64,000 bases of DNA, taken from NCBI RefSeq assembly GCF_958298935.1, contig NC_084929.1, forward strand, positions 28,647,501 to 28,711,500, written 5' to 3'. Source of the stretch: Phragmites australis. Lineage: Eukaryota > Streptophyta > Magnoliopsida > Poales > Poaceae. Shown here piece after piece: positions 12,515 through 23,944 of this stretch. Position numbers and translations under genes: made by a program. A model generated the notes under the pieces. The model was not told where the DNA came from, did not search any database, and worked only from the letters and a program-made list of their open reading frames with translations. Position 1 is the stretch's first letter. Each line of letters starts with the position of its first letter.

Positions 12515-13192
12515 CTTTGGGCAAGGAAACCTGATTAAGATTGGAGAGGAAAGCAGAGAAAGGCTACTAGAGTTCGGTGGAGTGGGTTGGGGCCTAGGTG
12601 TGGAGTTGAGGTGCAATGGAGGTGTTTGCTTTAACAACATATTTGGCAGGCACACAACAACTTGGAATTATTTATTTTTAAATAAAAAATTGCAAATATA
12701 TGCCACTATTTTGAAATATTGCAAATCTAGACTCTTGTCGCCATTAGAAGGGAGATAGGATCATGTTACCCGTGCCAGTGTGGGCAGGCATGGAACCTAT
12801 TGCCCGTTTAATGGGCAAAAAGTACAGGTAACTGTCGCCCATTGAACAGGTAGATTTTTTATAGTTATTGTTTTTGAGAAATGTAAATGATTAACAAAAA
12901 TATTAAGTAATTGACCACTAAAAAGAAAATGTAATTGAACTTCATTTTTGAGAAATGTTGGCCTTTTGAGGCACAATCTTTCCAGATGTCAGACTTTTTC
13001 AAACATAGAATTTTCAAACATATCCTTTTTAGACGTACCCTTTTCAGATAACATAACTGTTCCAAATGAAGGAATCAATTCCTTTTCCCATATTTTTTGT
13101 AGACTTAGTCCATGAACCACCATGGATTTTATGTATAAATAGGAGTGAGGAGGCCACTTGTAGAATGAAATCAATCGTCTGGAGCTCTTCTA

Positions 13193-13207
13193 CCCCCCCC
13201 CCCCCCC
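13193..13207. repeat. poly-C tract
   Basis: An uninterrupted run of about 15 C residues followed by an A run lies within the GRF pseudogene. Such tracts are prone to length change and sequencing error, so the exact length, and the frame across it, is uncertain. Confidence 0.9.
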
Positions 13208-13621
13208 AAAAAAACATAGGCTCTGATTCCCTCCCAAAGAAATATTTGTCAGTTCCTACGCCTGATGAGATGGAAGTGCCGATATGTTTGTGTGAAGACC
13301 TTTGTAGGCTGAAGAAGTATAACAACTTTGCAGACACCTTTAGAAGGATGTTCTTCATGTGTTCGAACTACCAGTATGACCCACCAAAGGGCAGCATCCC
13401 TAGTGGTTACCGCTAAGTAAACACTTATGGCTAAACTACATTACAAATATTTGTCATTTACCACTAACCATTCTTGTCTTTGTTGGTAGTCTACACCACC
13501 TCTATGTGAGTTCGTACAATGGATGGATATTGTGCAGTCGCAAGATGTGTTCCTCCTACGCAACGAGCATCCGATAGCATGGAGATGATTTGATCAAATG
13601 GAAGTGGATGGGAGGAGGTAG

Positions 13622-16466
13622 TGTGGAGACCCGATGAAACCGCACTCGGTTCAATTGAATGGCCGATTGTCCAATTAAGTCGAGAGCTAACACACGCTTA
13701 CCGAAAGGCACGCCATATGTTAAAGTGAAGGCAATTCCGGCAGTCCCGATATGTGTGTTTTGATAATTCTCAGAAAAGCTATTATCCAACACATATCTCT
13801 ACCAATATGTACATCACAACATCACGACTATACAAGAGTTCAAGTGACTACAAGTTGCTAAATAAACAAGAGACAAGGTATTATCTAGCATAGTTATACA
13901 TAAATCACTACGGAAAACTACTAAATAAATAAAGACAGGTTGCGTTATTTGCCCACAAGGCAACCGGCCGGGGTTAGTAGTAGTATAGCAACTAATCATC
14001 ACCACACCACTCTTGGTGGGGCACAAGTAGCCAGCTTCTAGACTTCACCTGCAAAAGAATCAATAGAGCACGGTGAGTATGAAGGTATTCGCAAGACTTA
14101 CTCATATAGTTATATATATTTCTGACTCCAAGGATAATGCATTTGGATGAATTAACAAGAAATTGACCACAAGGTAAACTTGAATTATGTGAAAGACAAT
14201 TTAACGACATAACATGTGAGCACCTGACATAACTTAACACTTAGACTATCCTAGCATGATCATGACAACATAACAATAGACAACATATGAACTTGACCAT
14301 CTCAACATAAAACATAAGGGAACCGTATCACCTTCTCCCGCATATAACCACCATACCACAAATACCAAACGGAACTATACGGTGATGCCTAATAAACATT
14401 AAGCTTGCTCATAACTAAGAACGTGGTGATTTGAATTTATTTTACTCCTTACAGGGGAGTACATCTTTACCCATACGATACGAGACCACCCGCCATATAC
14501 AATCCGTCGGTTACAAGTGATGATTCATGTGACACCGTTCACGTACCCACCCCGAACCTTTGTTCTCGTGTCCGAGTATGCGAAGGCCACCTAGGTCTAC
14601 TCCCGGAGAAACCTCAGGTGCCTCTTACAAGCCATCTCGCTCACATCACGGGCGCATGAGTAAAATGAACACGATGAATTAATATACTTGGCCCATCCTT
14701 TTCCTATTCGGATATGTGGTTAAACGATGCAAGCGGTCTATGGCATCTGGGTCCCTTTCCCGCCCTGTCCCTAACACCTCCTACATATTGTCTCATTCTC
14801 ACAACTCATCATCCCTACATTGTCTTCATCATGAATAGTAATTAAGTAATATAGCTCGTGAGCGATGGATGATCCACCGCTCGACTTCTACTAGTGACCT
14901 ATACATTCCTAAGCATTTCAGATAAATATTAATGTAGACATTAACATGGTTATACCTAGTTTATAAGAATGGATATTGCCAATAAACAAGATAGGATACA
15001 TACGATAAGATAGGTGCTACTCAGTTTTTGACATCATCGCTAAACATGCATATACGACACATAGTAATATCTAGAAAAATTGACTAACAATTCACCAACA
15101 TATGGGATAAGTATGCACTGATGCTTGCCTTGGTGCTCAGCTTCACAATCAAGATCATCCACAAAATCTCCTCAAGAAAACCCATCACTCTCCAGTTCGT
15201 CATCCACTAAAAGAATGACATCGCCATAAGCATGATGAAATACTATAAAGTATGCTTTATGATTCATGATCATGAACAAGATGCAATACGGCATGTCATG
15301 AAAATATTTGCAAAAGAACGCTTAAGTGGATCGGGCTAGAATAGATTTAAACATCCGATTGGATAACCTAAGCTCACTGGGTTTTGGGTAACTGGCGGTC
15401 AGTCAGGTAGGGTGGTAGTCAGACTGCGAGGGTCGAACAGAGAATAATCGGTATTGAGTGGCTATGGTGTTCAGACTAGACCTATGACAGTCAGACCAGC
15501 CACAGTGGCGGTCTGACTCTTGATTGTGGAGTCTGAATTCAACTCTAGCCGGCCAAGTCCCAACCCGGTGATCAGACCGACCCAGGTGGTGGTCAGACCG
15601 CTGGGCCTGGCCAACAACACCTCGGTGATGTCGCCAACGATGGCTCTGGTGATGCCTTCAGCCAAGAGTGGTACCAAAACACTCGACAAGACTAGTGGAG
15701 TTTATTTTGGGTGGTTTGGGTGACATGCACGGGGTCAAACTCAAAAGGGGCCCATGGATGACGTCCATGGCTAGGTTTGGAGCTTGGATCTAAGCAAGTG
15801 GGGGTCAGTTGGAGCTCAGGGATGATGGGGACAATGCTCGAGGAAGACTCACCTCGGTGTGGGAAAGTTTCTTACAGGGTTGGTCGGCTCCGGGAAGGTC
15901 TTGATTTGGAGATCAAGCTCTAGGGTGAAGCTCGGCCTTGATGTAGAAGAGAACACGGGGAAGCTTCTCTAGCGAGGATGACGGCAGGGAGGAGCTCGGA
16001 GAAGCTTGGGGATGGTCTTCTCCATTGATCTCTAGTTGTTGTGGTGATCAAGGTGGTGCTCTCTTATCTCTCTCTTTCTATCGGTTTTGGGTGGAAGTGG
16101 AAATGAGTGAGGGAGAGAGTGAGAGGTGGTCGATGGAGTTTTTAAGTGGGCGTTCTGAGCCCTTGTGGCCAGACCATGGGTATTCCCGATCAGACTGCGG
16201 GGCATGCCCACGTGCAGTAAGTTCTTCCTCCTTTCCCCCTTTTCTACCAATTATTTTCCCCTTCCTTCCTAAATGGTTTTAGGCTATCTAAACTACTTCA
16301 AAAAAAAAAATTTACTCATAAGTATATTGTGGGAATTCGAGTTGCTTAACGACATAACATTTCCAAAATATTTTGAACACTTAAAGCAGAAGCCAAAAGC
16401 ATGAAACATGATGTCACGATGCATATACGTCCTCTATGGCTATGTTAGGATTTTTGGGGTGTGACA
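13622..16466 (-). mobile_element. TG...CA insertion, probable LTR or non-autonomous LTR element
   Basis: On the minus strand the insert begins TGTCACACCCCAAAAATCC, the canonical start of many grass gypsy LTRs, and ends GGTCTCCACA. It is flanked by GGTAG (13617-13621) and GGGAG (16467-16471), a 5-bp target duplication with one mismatch. Removing the insert and one copy restores the host reading frame across the junction. I see no gag or pol coding, so it is a very long solo LTR or a non-autonomous element. Confidence 0.65.
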
Positions 16467-16650
16467 GGGAGGTTGAGCGCAAACACATGCAGGAGGAGCT
16501 GAGGAAGCTGAGAGATGAGCAGTCTTGTCGGGACGACGAGGCCCATGAGAGGGCATGTTGGACGTGAGAAGCTGGACCAAATGCTGCAATACCCACATTG
16601 CAATTAGTAGAGTAGCGGTTGTAATATGGAGGTGTTGTCGTCGTAGGGGG

Positions 16651-18004
16651 CTCATCATAAGTCAGACTTAGTGGCAGCGGAGCCGTAGCCATTGGAGCAA
16701 CGACAATCATCATAGTGGAGGGGCAAGGGGCCAAATAGGAGCCAGTCGAGTAGCATGGGGTCAAGAAGCAACATCCTTAATGGACCTACAATCCTAACTT
16801 TCATGCTTAACCTATGTTCAAAAATAAATACAATGGCTAACATAACTAGTTTGTAAATAAAGTACTAAGATAAGCATATTTACCTTCACCAATGATGAAT
16901 TCTGACAGGGCTTCATTGCTTTACTCTCCCTCTCCCTCTCTCTCTCCCCCTTAGCGCATCGTGAAAATAAACAGTTGAGTACAATAACACGTGGGAGGTC
17001 AGCCGCGCAAATTTATCCCACAACCTGTCTCCTATTGGAGGGGTGAGGGAGCGACAAGTCGACGTGGATGCCACTATGGCTAACTCGACCGTTTGAACGA
17101 GGTTGACACAACCTATCATCCGTTGAAAGGGCAGGCGATAGGAGCCTAGATTTACAATATTCTAAAACTGACACATATATTTGAAATTATTTAATTTAAA
17201 TATAAAAATAAAAAACTTCAGGAGCTTGGAACTATCATTGGGCTATAGCTCAGCTGGGCAAGCTAGCCCATTCCAGCTATGCCGGCCTTTCCTTTGGTTG
17301 TTTCGCTTTGGATGGCTAGTCTAGATGACCAGTTTTTTTTTCTTTTTAGCACCGACAGTCTGCAGTTACGTGGAGAAAGAGGTCTTCGTGAGCAGTTGCG
17401 AACGTGCGCGCGTTTTTGCCATCAACGGCCTGCCGATTCGGCTCTCCCTGAAGAGCAAGGTTTTTCTCACCCACGAAGGCTAGCTTGCCTGGGAAAGCTA
17501 TGATTTTTTTTTCATGATTCCAAATGCCAAGCCTTGCTGAGCGATGCTAGAAAATCTTTTGCCTGGAATCCAAACGTACAGTTGTCTAGATAACACCCCT
17601 CCCCTCCCCCTCCTTCGATGTCGTGGCCTCGTGGGCACTTTGATCTCTCTTTTCTGAATGTATAATGGCAACACAAATTCTTGTAACTTTCTTGCAACAC
17701 TCGCTAGCAATTGTAGTTTAGGATCAGAATCATCTGAAAAGGAGCCATTTTTATCTCTCAGATGTTCACAAGAGCACAAGACGCCCATTAAAATTTATCG
17801 CCACTATACACATAGCAAAATGGGGGCTTTGCGGAACAAGTGAAGGTGCCCTAACAAAATGGCGGAGACAACGAAGTAGGGAAGGAGACGTGGGATGGGT
17901 GATGTAGCAGAATTTTACTGCTCGGTTAATCTAGCACATCGACATCTTCTGAGAAGAGCGATGACGAGATCCAGACATGTTTTGCAATGGCCAATGGCAA
18001 TTAT
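16651..18004. other. unassigned intergenic DNA
   Basis: The beginning may continue the degraded GRF-protein gene. A pyrimidine-rich CT tract lies at 16921-16950. No further gene, RNA or bounded transposon is supported. Confidence 0.45.
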
Positions 18005-18089
18005 TGACGATCCTAGGACCGGCGTACCATGTGCCGAGGCTGACCAATGAGATCGCCGCGCTGGTGTTCAGGAGGAAGGGTTCAGCCAT
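18005..18089 (-). pseudogene. aldo-keto reductase exon 1 fragment
   Basis: About 85 nt on the minus strand encode MAEPFLLNTSAAISLVSLGT followed by WY, clearly related to exon 1 of the intact AKR gene that starts 2.3 kb to the right. The fragment lacks the last third of the exon and any other exon. It lies downstream of the intact gene in the same orientation and is a third broken member of the tandem family. Confidence 0.8.
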
Positions 18090-18709
18090 CTGCGATCCTC
18101 AAAAACAACCGGCCCGAGGTTGGAGAGGAAAGTCGGAAAGATGAAGGGAAGCTTACAAGCCAGCCAAAAAGCTCGGTAATAGTGTAATGTAGGTAGACAG
18201 GACAAATGCTATGTGACTTCTCGCATTACATGAGCTGGCGACGTCACGCTTCAGGTCTCTAGCAACAAACGCGTGGTTAACCGAATTCGATCTTGAACAT
18301 GTGGCATGCTCCCAAAGTATGCGACTTCTTCGCGACGCAAAATGCAACAAGCCTTATCCTACGATGAATTCATGAACATGGACAGACTACGCAGCAGAAA
18401 AAACGATGATTTGGACCGTAGGATCATATGAAGAACAAATTTTACTTGCTGCCGGTGCCGGTGCGCCCCTGCTACAGCTGCCACCCACCGCTAGTGGACA
18501 GCCACCAAAGGGCCTTATCAGCGTTGCTAGGTCACCAGGGACAGTTTCGGATTTCAGTTCTCGCAAATAAATTACATGACAATGCCAACAGAGTGAAAAT
18601 TATCGGACTACTGATCAGGCGTACAGTTATTGTCCCTCACGATTCGGATGAACTTATTCATTTTTCGCCTGGCAATGTAAAAAAGTTTCATCAGTTCCCA
18701 GACAGCCGG

Positions 18710-20438
18710 TTAGATTATCTCGCCATCCCAGAGATCTTCGATGGATTTGAAGACGCCTTCTGGGTGAACAAAAAAGCCTGCTCGAATCAACTTCACCTGC
18801 AAATCACAGTCACCAACAGGAAAATGTCAGCACTTTGCCCTGCGGCTACAGTTTTCAGCTTCTGAATTCTGAATGTCTGACGCTGGTGCGGATGCGACTT
18901 GCCTGTTCGATCTCAGATAACTTCGCGAACACGTCCTCCGGGATGGACCAGTCGTAGACGGCGAGGTTCGCCTTGATCCTCTCCTCGTTGGTGCTCTTGG
19001 GGAGCACGCTGTGCCCCATCTGGATCCCCCACCGCAGCGCCACTTGCGCCGGCGTCTTCCCTAGCTTCTCCGCCGCCGAGACCACGACCGGGTGCTCGAG
19101 CACTGCGCCTGGCTTCACCATCCCCGTCCCCGGAGAGCCCAACGGCGAGTACGCCTGCGCACACAAAACAGCCAAGAAACTTTGAGCACACTACCGGATC
19201 ACACGTCGACAAGAATTCATCTCGGCTTGAGCTGCCGAACTGAACTGAACATACCGAGAGGTGTATCCCTTTGGACTCGCAGAACTCGCGGAGCTTGGTT
19301 TGCCGCCACACGGGGTGGCACTCCACCTGGTCGACGGCCGGGGGCACGCGCGCGACAGCGAGCAGGTCCGCCAGCTTCTTGCTCGAGAAGTTGCTGACGC
19401 CGATGGCGCGCGCCTTGCCGGCATCGTACAGCTTCTCCATCGCCGTCCATGTCGCCGGGATATCGGACGGGATGACGTTTTGCGGGCCAAAACCGGCGCC
19501 TTTCTTCATCCTAACTGGCCAATGGATCTGACGAACGATGCAAGCATCTTAATATGCTAAGCCAACATTTTTTTCCCGTTTGCAACAAGATGATGCATGA
19601 ATTTCGCATGCATTGCAGACTTACAAGGTAAAGATCGACGTAGTCGGTTTGCAAGTTCTTCAGTGTGCCCTCCAGCGCAACCGGGACATCCTCCGGCGCA
19701 TGGTTGGTGTTCCTACAAAAATGTTCCAACATGTTGTGTCCCTTCAGTGATGTTTCAAGATTACTGCAATAGTGCAACCGCAAGTGTCTAAGTGCTGAAT
19801 CTTCAGGTCTCAGAATCAGAAAGGAGGACTGACCAGAGCTTGGAGGTGATGAAAAGATCTTCACGCTTGGCTATGCCCTCGTCGAACACTTTCTTGAGAG
19901 CAAATCCAACCTGCAGAGCCATGTTGGCTCAGTTCAAATAAGTATCCGTCACTTGATTGGAGAGTCAGACTTGAGGGCAAATTTACCTCTTTTTCGTTGT
20001 CGTATGCTTGAGAACAATCGATGTGCCTGTAACCTGCCTGCGCGTTATTAAACAGTGGATAAATTCAGGTATTGCACATTGCTAAACTAATGCAACAGCT
20101 TCAAGAGGGAAAAAAAAAACTAGTAGTACAGAAATAGCAGGCCGAAACTTAGAATATTGACTTGCATGACAGCGAAAAAATGAAGAAAAATAATTAGCTC
20201 GTTCCATTTGTTACTAGCCCAAATTGCTGGGTTGTTTTGGATGAGCATCCAAGACGACGACGATATGAACAACCACACGTACAGCCTGAGTAGCAGGACA
20301 GAGCAGAAAGGATTCAATGTGGCTTACCTTCACGGCGGCGAAGACGGCGTCGCCGACGACGCCAGGTTCGGCTTGCCAGGTGCCGAGCCCGACCGACGGG
20401 ATTTTGGCGCCGGTGTTGAGGACGAACTGGCCGGCCAT
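18710..20438 (-). CDS. aldo-keto reductase, AKR4C type (312 aa, 7 exons)
   Basis: NADPH-dependent cytosolic reductase of aldehydes and ketones. Plant AKR4C enzymes act on reactive carbonyls such as methylglyoxal and lipid-derived aldehydes, and on some steroids and sugars. Exons: 20438-20328, 20037-19987, 19910-19834, 19712-19625, 19527-19255, 19154-18903, 18796-18710. All junctions keep frame and give 312 residues, the usual family length. The catalytic tetrad is intact: D44 and Y49 ([11 protein letters not shown]), K78 (TSKLW) and H111 (IHWP). The family signatures [16 protein letters not shown] and the cofactor-binding [10 protein letters not shown] are present. The intron after exon 6 has a GC donor (CAG|GCAAGT); using the nearby GT would break the frame. 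Three broken relatives lie 0.6 to 14 kb away in the same orientation, so this is the surviving member of a tandem cluster. The exact substrate cannot be told from sequence. Confidence 0.95.
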
Positions 20439-20565
20439 GTGCTGCTAGATAGTATGCTACCGCGCGGCGCGGCGTATAACCTCTCGAGCCACAGGCGTAG
20501 AGTATCTGCGTCGACAAACGAGTTGCGTCGGATGCTGACAGCGTAGCTCACGCGGCCCGGCGGAC

Positions 20566-20571
20566 TTTATA
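20566..20571 (-). promoter_or_regulatory. TATA box of the AKR gene
   Basis: TATAAA on the minus strand, inside a GC-rich stretch (GGCCTATAAAGTCC), 128 bp upstream of the start codon. Spacing and context fit a core promoter with a 5' leader of roughly 100 nt. Confidence 0.65.
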
Positions 20572-20599
20572 GGCCGAGCCGGCGACACGTTGCATCGCT

Positions 20600-22146
20600 G
20601 GTGACGCCGATGCGGCCGCGACCCGCGCGGTGGTCCTGCTGGTGATTGATGGGTGACGGGGGCCGCATCGTCCCTGCAGGCGTCGGGTGGAAGCTGGAGG
20701 TTTGCAGCGGAGGGGACCGCACGTTTTGGGGAAGGACTCGCTGCCTGGCACATCCATACGTCGGACTTGCGAGAAGGCTTCAAAGAGGTGGGGTGCAGCG
20801 GGGCATGGGCAGCGCAGTGCAGTTTTGGCAGTAGCAGTAGCAGTAGCACAGCCAACATCCGGATCCCTCGCTTCAATCGCGACACAAGGCCAGAAATTCA
20901 ACTACTTTTGCGCACGTATAATCTCTCATTTAATACTCACTCGTCCATTAGTTCTCTTATTAATTTTATAATTTTTTCAACTATTCCTTTTAACATGAAC
21001 CACAACATAAATATAGTGGTATTTTCGTGTTCTAGGATGGCACACGTTTCCCATGAATTCGTGGGCCATGCGATCTTTGGACTATTGGAGCTTGGAAGTT
21101 TTGCTAGCTGGATTGATATCCTCCCTCTAATACCCATCACACCAGTCTAATTACTGCTTCACCTTCCACCATGCTTTCTTCTTGCGTCGTGGGGAGAGGA
21201 ATAAATACCAACTTTTTAAGGCCGTTTAATTAGGTCTTTTATTTATTTTTTCAACATCTTATACTGTTGAATTCGAATCTAACGGTGGATCTTTTTTTTA
21301 ACCTCAGTCTCCAGCGTTCACCTGCCTCGCGCCGCCCGCACACATCCGTCTCCAACAACATTCCCACAGCTAAATCCGCATACGCCGTCTGCCATCATGC
21401 TAACCCGGTGTCCTTACCTCCCCGTCCCCCCCCCTCACTGACCCACCAACCATCTTCCGTCAAAACGACTTGCTTTCTCGGACATCCCTCTAAATTCAGA
21501 AAGCACACTAGAGACTCCAAAAATCCTCTTCTTAAACCTAAACCTCACCAGCCATGGCGTACGCGTGATGATGGTCACTCCTAAATTTCAGACACCTAAA
21601 TTCTAAAAAGCGTGATATATATATATCATATGATCAGGCGTAATCCTCACCCCAAATCCACACTAATCTTGTTGCTAATCCCATCCGCGCAACGCATCTC
21701 CGTGCACCAACCTTCCCAAACGGACCAATTCGCGTTTTCCCAACAGATCGGAGATCGCGCACCCACCCTCTCTCTCGGCTGACCCCAGCCGTCAGACGGC
21801 AGGCGGATGCCGCGTGCGCAAGTAACCCAACCCAGCCGCGCTTTTTCTCCCGGCAAAAGCCGCGTTGGCATCTGCGAGAAAGGGACCGGGATCCAGCCGC
21901 CCACAGCCGGCCCCCGCGCGCGTCAGCGCCGCACCAACCTCCGCCGCCGTGCATCCACCCGAAATTCGCACCGCCTCCCCCCCCCCCCCCCCCACCACCG
22001 CCACCACTTTTCCACCCTCCTCTGCTACTGTTCGGCACTAATCAATTAGTTAAAATCCCCATCGCCGCCTCCTCCTCGAGTATTCAACTCTTACCTGAGA
22101 CCATCAGCGATCCGCCAAACCACCAACCCACCGGATTAGAGCGCGC
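20600..22146. other. intergenic region between divergent AKR and CASP-like genes
   Basis: The AKR gene is transcribed leftwards and the CASP-like gene rightwards, so this 1.5 kb contains both promoters. The half nearest the AKR gene and the last 400 bp are GC-rich; the middle (20.9-21.3 kb) is AT-rich. A short TA run lies at about 21615-21626 and a C run at 21977-21992. No additional gene is supported. Confidence 0.55.
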
Positions 22147-22170
22147 ATGGCTGATCGGCACGGCTGCTGA
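22147..22170 (+). promoter_or_regulatory. upstream ORF in the CASP-like 5' leader
   Basis: A 7-codon frame (MADRHGC, then stop) ends 26 nt before the main start codon. Short uORFs of this kind can lower translation of the downstream frame; whether it lies in the mature transcript is not shown by the sequence. Confidence 0.45.
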
Positions 22171-22196
22171 GCGGCGGTGGCGGCGGGAGGGAGGAG

Positions 22197-23907
22197 ATGC
22201 CATTGCTGGCGGGGAGGCCGGGGTCGTGGGGTGGGCTCGTGCTGCGGGTGGGGCAGGCGAGCTTCGCCGCCGGCTGCATCGGCGTCATGGGGTCCTCGTT
22301 CGGATTCGCAAGCTACACCGCCTTCTGGTAAGCCCCACGGTTCCCCCAGTTGACCTGGGGTTTTCTTGTTCTAGCCTACCTCGCCCTCCGTTGGTTGGGG
22401 TTTTCGTGAATCCTAGGCGGCGAGCATGTGCTCGATCTGTGTATTGTCGCCGCGCTCTCAGCTCCAGCAATGCGAGTGAGTAGACTGTGGCTTAGTAGCC
22501 TTCGGTGGGGAATTCTTGTTTGGGCGCGGTAAGGACTAGGGAGTAATAGACCATTTTGCTTCGGATCACTTGTCATCAACTCATGAATCATCGTAGTAAG
22601 TTTGATTTAGCAGAGTACTGATGTGAGGGAGGGATAATTTACAAGGGGCTTTCTTACTTTGCAAGTAGATCTTTTGTTAATTTACAAGGGGCTTTAGTTG
22701 GGATGGTTGATTACAGCATCTGAGAGGAAAATTCTGAGAAAATATGATGTGGCAGTCACGCTGTCCAGTTATGCGGACAATCTGAAAATTTATGCAGAGA
22801 TAATACCTGTCGCATTGGTGAAGCGAGCTCAATACCTTTCTGTTTGATGTGATATGATGTTGGCATGGTGAAATTGAAGGTGTTCAGAATGCAATTTCGT
22901 TCTCGATATGATGTTCGGAGCGTGAAACACGTTGTGCATTTGTATCAAGTCCTATATTTGATGGTGAGTCGGTGTAGTGATGGCCTATTTGTTGGTGTTT
23001 AGTAAGATGTTAACTCAATACTCCTAGTTGGACTTGTAAACTTTCTCCTTTGAAACGTGTAATGGACTCATTTTGTCTTTCACATTTCAGCTACTTGATT
23101 GCATCAATGGGACTACAAACATTGTGGAGCTTGGGACTTGCATGTCTTGATGGATATGCCATTAAAGCCAAAAAGGATCTCACCAGCCCGATTCTATTGA
23201 GCTTATTTGTCGTTGGAGACTGGGTAATGATTAAACTCCTCTTGAAAATCCAGTCATCTAGCTTGTTGTCTTGATTGCCCCAAGTTTTTTTGGATGTAAC
23301 TCTACTTAATTTTTTTTGATAAACCTTTAACATCATGTATATGTTTACAACTTTTTATACAAGCACTGAAATTGACCGTACGAAAAAACCAAACCGAATG
23401 ATACTTTCACACTTCTTCTCTCTCTCTCTCCAATATAAGAGAAATATGGACATCTATCCAAAATTTTTGCTATGTTACTTGAATAAAACATATATGACGT
23501 TTTAGGATGTGTGATGTCAAACTTCTTAAACTTTGGTTATTATATCTTTGTGAATAATTATTTTTAATATGAAAACGGTATTTGTAGATTTATCTCCGAA
23601 AGTATAGGTTTAATAAATATATTACAATAGATTTTGGTGGTCAAAATTATGTTTCAGAGATTGTAAATGTCCAAATGTCACTTATTTTGTTTGACAGTGG
23701 GAGTAATAACAATCTTCCTCCCTCACTCTCTCATTTCCAACTTCCATGTGTTAGGAATATACAGTCCTTATCCTGTACTTCCTCATATACTCTATATATT
23801 GTCTTTATAGGCTACTATTAAATACAAGTTGATATTCTTAACATGATATGTTTTCTGCCGCAACTCGTCCAAAACCTTTTTTTTCCTGCCAGCTTCCCTC
23901 CCCCACC

Positions 23908-23944
<37 letters not shown>

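Larger units (their letters stand above)
13066..16650 (+). pseudogene. GRF-type zinc-finger/coiled-coil gene relic, split by an insertion
   Basis: The first part encodes a segment with PLPKKYLSVPTPDEMEVPIC and a Cys-rich CLCEDLC...FFMCSNY motif typical of small plant GRF zinc-finger proteins. An intron probably follows (about 13420-13488). The next exon begins STPPLCEFVQWMDIVQSQD, meets a TGA stop near 13588 and reaches MEVDGRR at 13621. Here a 2,845-bp element intrudes. The frame resumes at 16467 with the coiled coil (EVERKHMQEELRKLRDEQ) and then shifts near 16558 before a relic of EKLDQMLQ. A stop, a frameshift and the insertion make it a pseudogene. Proteins of this layout are common and uncharacterised in grass genomes. 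The true start codon is uncertain. Confidence 0.7.

Noticed and set aside
17240..17285. tRNA-like segment (ggctatagctcagctggg)
   Set aside because: It resembles an A box but there is no B box (GGTTCGA-type) and the arms do not pair as a cloverleaf.
20653..21150. A 165-codon plus-strand frame in the AKR promoter
   Set aside because: No recognisable domain, covers the AKR promoter antisense and loses all codon character in its AT-rich second half.
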